This document shows, one piece after another, positions 62,201 through 64,000 of a stretch of DNA of 64,000 bases. A model generated the notes under the pieces. It saw only the letters and a program-made list of their open reading frames with translations. It made no database searches and had not been told where the DNA came from. The stretch is taken from assembly GCF_963665355.1 (NCBI RefSeq), contig NZ_OY762229.1, forward strand, positions 2,294,001 through 2,358,000, in the 5' to 3' direction. This DNA comes from an uncultured Desulfobacter sp. (GTDB lineage: Bacteria > Desulfobacterota > Desulfobacteria > Desulfobacterales > Desulfobacteraceae). A program made the position numbers and the translations under genes. Position 1 is the first letter of the stretch. Each line of letters opens with the position of its first letter.

Positions 62201-64000
62201 TGATAATACGGAACAGCATCAAAGATTCCCGGCTCTGATGGAACATTTCACTGTCAGATATGTCCTCATCCTCAAATGCGTCATACTTGAGCAGCAGCCT
62301 GGTAGAAAGCGTTGCCTGAGACTCCCGTCCTCCGCCAATGCGATGTAAAAGGTTAGTGCCTCTAATGTCGGTTTCAAATACCAGGTCGTTATTCTTTAAC
62401 AAACCGCAAAGGGGCATTTTAATTGCGGATAGATCCAGGTAGTAATCCCAGGCAGATAGTTGAAATGATTTACTCTTCGGTGAAGAGAGTTGACGGCCGA
62501 CCTCAGCATTAAAACAATCAAACAGATATAAAATCCTTGCATGGATCAGCTCAAGAAGGGCCGGATGGAGAACAGTAATGGCTGCTGCCGGTTCGTAGGC
62601 CTGCCAGATCCACTTTTCATCGTCTACGGGAGCGTCTTCCCCGACGATGAGAAATCCCCTGGCAAGAATTGATCCCTTATCCCGCTGTACAGGGCTGTTC
62701 TCTTCAAGATATGTATTAAATACTTCGCTTAATGCCCGCCGAAGGTCATCCCAGCCCTGAGACAATGCTTGATAAATGCTGTTTTCCGCGGCCAGGCGGA
62801 TAAATTTTCCATAGTTATGGGACAAGGCTTTAAGCCTCTCCCCAAACTCTTTCTCATCCTGATCCAAATCCCTTAAAATTGGGGGCAAAAGATCTGCGAC
62901 CCTTTTATCTCCCCTGACACCATACATGAGCACACGGTTGGCTTCGTCTTCATCCTTGGCCAGCATTAACTCTTCAAAATAGGGGATTGAAAAAGCCGGA
63001 AGGATATATTTTTTTTCAAAGTTCGGTGACACACTTTCAAACAAAGCTGCGGCTGTACGAAACGGGGAGGTTGCCGGTAAACGGATATAAAAACGCTGGG
63101 ATACAGAATTGGTTTCTTCGGTTGCCTCAACAACAACCTTAAATCCCAAAACCGGCTCAGCCACAGAGGAGTACTGTAAGTCAATCTCTTCATGGATCAA
63201 TTGAGATTCAATTTTAATGAACTCTTGACCTGGTCCGGCGTCAATCTGAATATAGGTACTCAGCCAGTGGTCTAATCCGCCAACCACTTTTTCCAGATAT
63301 CCCATGGCAACCTTATTTTTTTCATCAGCACTGTCGCCGTCCCGATCATGTTTAAAAAGAAAGGATCGGATGGAGATTTTTTCCAGGACATCGCTTACAA
63401 TCATGCCGTCTGACTCCAATTTTTTTCGAAAAAACCCCAGGGTTAGCCACAGGCCGGTCAACACACTTTCAAGGGGGTCTGTTCCCAGTTTTTTAATAGA
63501 TGGTGGCGGTTGAGTGCCTGTGTTTTTTTTCTCTTTATATTTTAAAATTTTGTCTCGTATAACCACAAAATCACATTGCAACAGCGCATTAAGTTTATTG
63601 TCCGTGCCTTCGTCGATATATTCTGCAAGGGCATTGAGGAATTCATCATCGGATTGAAAGGAACCAATCTGATTATTTCCTGAAAGCGTGTTCTCTTTTG
63701 CATGCTTTTTTTGATATCCTCTCACCGCTTTTACGGCATTGTCCCGGGGTCTTTTTTCCAAAAACATGGCATAGGAAAAAAAGGAGAGCGCCGTCTCAAC
63801 ATACGGGGCAAAGGTTTGCTTTCCCCCAAATTTAAACGCCGTCAAATCAGGCAGATTAAAAAATCCAAGGCTCCTGAGCAACGCCTGTTCGGCGTCACGC
63901 CCGTCCTGCGCCCCCGACAGGTCCAGCTGATCCATAAATTCGCTGATTCGTATAATATCCGTTGGCACCCGGGTCAGCAGGGCGTTGAGTACCTCGTCAA
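59238..64000 (-). CDS. DptH/HerA-like ATPase with internal nuclease-like motif (start off window)
   Basis: At least 1576 residues from GTG 63968, but the frame stays open to base 64000 and reads DEVLNALLTR before that codon, so the true start is probably outside. Counting from 63968, residues about 974-983 read LDLRVIECKLG, an E980-x-K982 pattern with D975, as in PD-(D/E)xK nucleases. The last 370 residues are a HerA/FtsK-type ATPase: GSSGMGKTYA (about 1231-1240), KLVILDEVQNLDH (Walker B, D1452 E1453) and LATQTLSNLA. This layout resembles DptH (DndH) of phosphorothioate-dependent restriction. It overlaps the DUF4007 gene by 8 bases. Nuclease activity is inferred from the motif only. Confidence 0.78.
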   Translation of the reverse strand, partial: DEVLNALLTRVPTDIIRISEFMDQLDLSGAQDGRDAEQALLRSLGFFNLPDLTAFKFGGKQTFAPYVETALSFFSYAMFLEKRPRDNAVKAVRGYQKKHAKENTLSGNNQIGSFQSDDEFLNALAEYIDEGTDNKLNALLQCDFVVIRDKILKYKEKKNTGTQPPPSIKKLGTDPLESVLTGLWLTLGFFRKKLESDGMIVSDVLEKISIRSFLFKHDRDGDSADEKNKVAMGYLEKVVGGLDHWLSTYIQIDAGPGQEFIKIESQLIHEEIDLQYSSVAEPVLGFKVVVEATEETNSVSQRFYIRLPATSPFRTAAALFESVSPNFEKKYILPAFSIPYFEELMLAKDEDEANRVLMYGVRGDKRVADLLPPILRDLDQDEKEFGERLKALSHNYGKFIRLAAENSIYQALSQGWDDLRRALSEVFNTYLEENSPVQRDKGSILARGFLIVGEDAPVDDEKWIWQAYEPAAAITVLHPALLELIHARILYLFDCFNAEVGRQLSSPKSKSFQLSAWDYYLDLSAIKMPLCGLLKNNDLVFETDIRGTNLLHRIGGGRESQATLSTRLLLKYDAFEDEDISDSEMFHQSRESLMLFRIIRDYWKLHPHAKDGISLAVYQNQDIQPVIAAIDQFISAPDRLENDTGSTFHVSLTLFSESSDDTGVNRWIEQWKERWEAAENHSKFAHYRACRLSVAHRIVTSYDNYAQFIHIINASLEADIAVLSHFISAGVKGNKMEQVPAPHDVTSRPIQFPILEKACCSPSERQHQDERYRVLSNRQFMVATKHLEVLARLQEKAGHHIALGRGDFSPWRGVVDALHKNVEWVVCIDSNIDEYLLKKTNGSNVRDLIGFGSGVGSHGEANYTISTEQFHFSDLYHKLGAAISNVVEGWSNEEKTKAAKFAIEQAKGLSGLSLIRATGVSQHIREVLAYALARKKFHINKEALCDQFISLDAYQHWLDNASSNMRPDILHLTASVLKSGMLHLDLRVIECKLGKQADFHIEKARDQVDCGLRHLIPSFMPRQENDLTQRPDARYWWLQLHRLIASRSKVNNKNRGDVLSALERLAEGEFSVSWGGALFTCWTNVETDNRQRVSWIFSFREYHLDILHVSLGSQEMKALCSEEGGTFFDWGKNLIDFVYQLNPHQNHCSVEDDPEDCGGRNDYAGSSSARFTKASSMETKESTPPAGETPFPELPAQAHSKSKSAKVTERIFLGQSVNGARSIFWEFGHSGLNNRHILIFGSSGMGKTYAIQCLLNELGVSGQNSIVVDYTNGFLPGQLEDATEKYLAPKQHIIKAGPFPISPFKLHEQIIGTIVLKDDYVTVAKRVAAIFKTVYDLGDQQFSVLFDAIISGMESYGEAMTLDGLLETLQDFLEDKTHSNSTVQSTLSKLKPFVMSNPFASNAQGMGWDYFFEDEENRCHVFQLAGLDMSSWKLVTEFLLWDLYAFVRAKGNKDMPKLVILDEVQNLDHREESPLAKYLTEGRKFGLAMVLATQTLSNLATDQQARLFQAGHKLFFKPAETEMKEYARVLENATSEPAKTWVERLSKLNKGECYSLGPSLEDDGTLKPKMAVKIKITAMEERNLNG

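Noticed and set aside
54072-64000. BREX or DISARM system
   Set aside because: The giant ATPase recalls BrxC, but no PglX methylase, PglZ phosphatase, BrxL or DISARM helicase is present, while DUF4007 and the TIGR04096-like gene point to phosphorothioation.
1-64000. CRISPR array, rRNA operon, prophage or complete insertion sequence
   Set aside because: No regularly spaced repeats, no rRNA sequence, and no transposase or phage structural genes were seen on either strand.

Overview
The window looks like chromosomal DNA of a Gram-negative, lipopolysaccharide-making sulfate-reducing bacterium of the Desulfobacteraceae type. This is an inference from protein character and gene content: a meso-diaminopimelate-type MurE, a full lipid A/Kdo/heptose LPS set, a HesB/IscA-like selenoprotein together with SelB, and small proteins that I recall mainly from Desulfobacterales. 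No 16S gene or other decisive taxon marker is present.

Layout. (1) 1-5.96 kb, minus strand: the start of the division and cell wall (dcw) cluster, mraZ-rsmH-ftsL-ftsI-murE/murF. MurE and MurF are one continuous reading frame that leaves the window at base 1. A promoter and three GTGGN repeats precede mraZ. (2) 6.2-14.3 kb, minus strand: a decayed sensor kinase, a PlsC acyltransferase, a Gld-like ABC system (ATPase, permease, GldG-like and DUF4340 proteins), a ribbon-helix-helix-like protein with a palindrome upstream, and birA. (3) 14.5-21.4 kb, mixed strands: rhomboid protease, HEAT-repeat/receiver protein, galE, a selenoprotein whose in-frame TGA hides it from ordinary ORF calling, a MarR regulator, a FliL-like lipoprotein and thiamine pyrophosphokinase. 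(4) 21.5-30.9 kb, plus strand: a tight LPS core operon, lptF-lptG-waaA-lpxK-lpxL-waaF-heptosyltransferase-two GT2 genes, with most stop and start codons overlapping. (5) 30.9-41.0 kb: AT-richer surface polysaccharide genes (pyruvyl transferase, GT4, O-antigen ligase, DUF6625), then two GT4 genes behind kdnA-kdnB-kdsB. This trio would make and activate 8-amino-Kdo, which the nearby waaA could then transfer. (6) 41.2-48.7 kb: a radical SAM protein, hemW, selB, tRNA-His, a kinase/BON fusion and a universal stress protein. (7) 48.7-64 kb: a probable defence island. It holds a SAM methyltransferase coupled to a DNA phosphorothioation-associated methyltransferase-like protein, a zinc-finger gene remnant, a metallophosphatase, and a minus-strand operon of three genes: a giant HerA-like ATPase with an internal E-x-K nuclease-like motif, a DUF4007 protein, and a 1433-residue P-loop ATPase. 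The last three resemble the effector half of a phosphorothioate-dependent system (the DndFGH/SspFGH/Pbe group). The sulfur-modification genes are not in the window, and the first gene probably starts beyond base 64000.

The strongest items for follow-up are the phosphorothioation-linked island, the Kdo8N cassette, the MurE-MurF fusion, the hidden selenoprotein with its SECIS-like hairpin, and a 78-bp direct repeat that brackets 48.8-52.9 kb.
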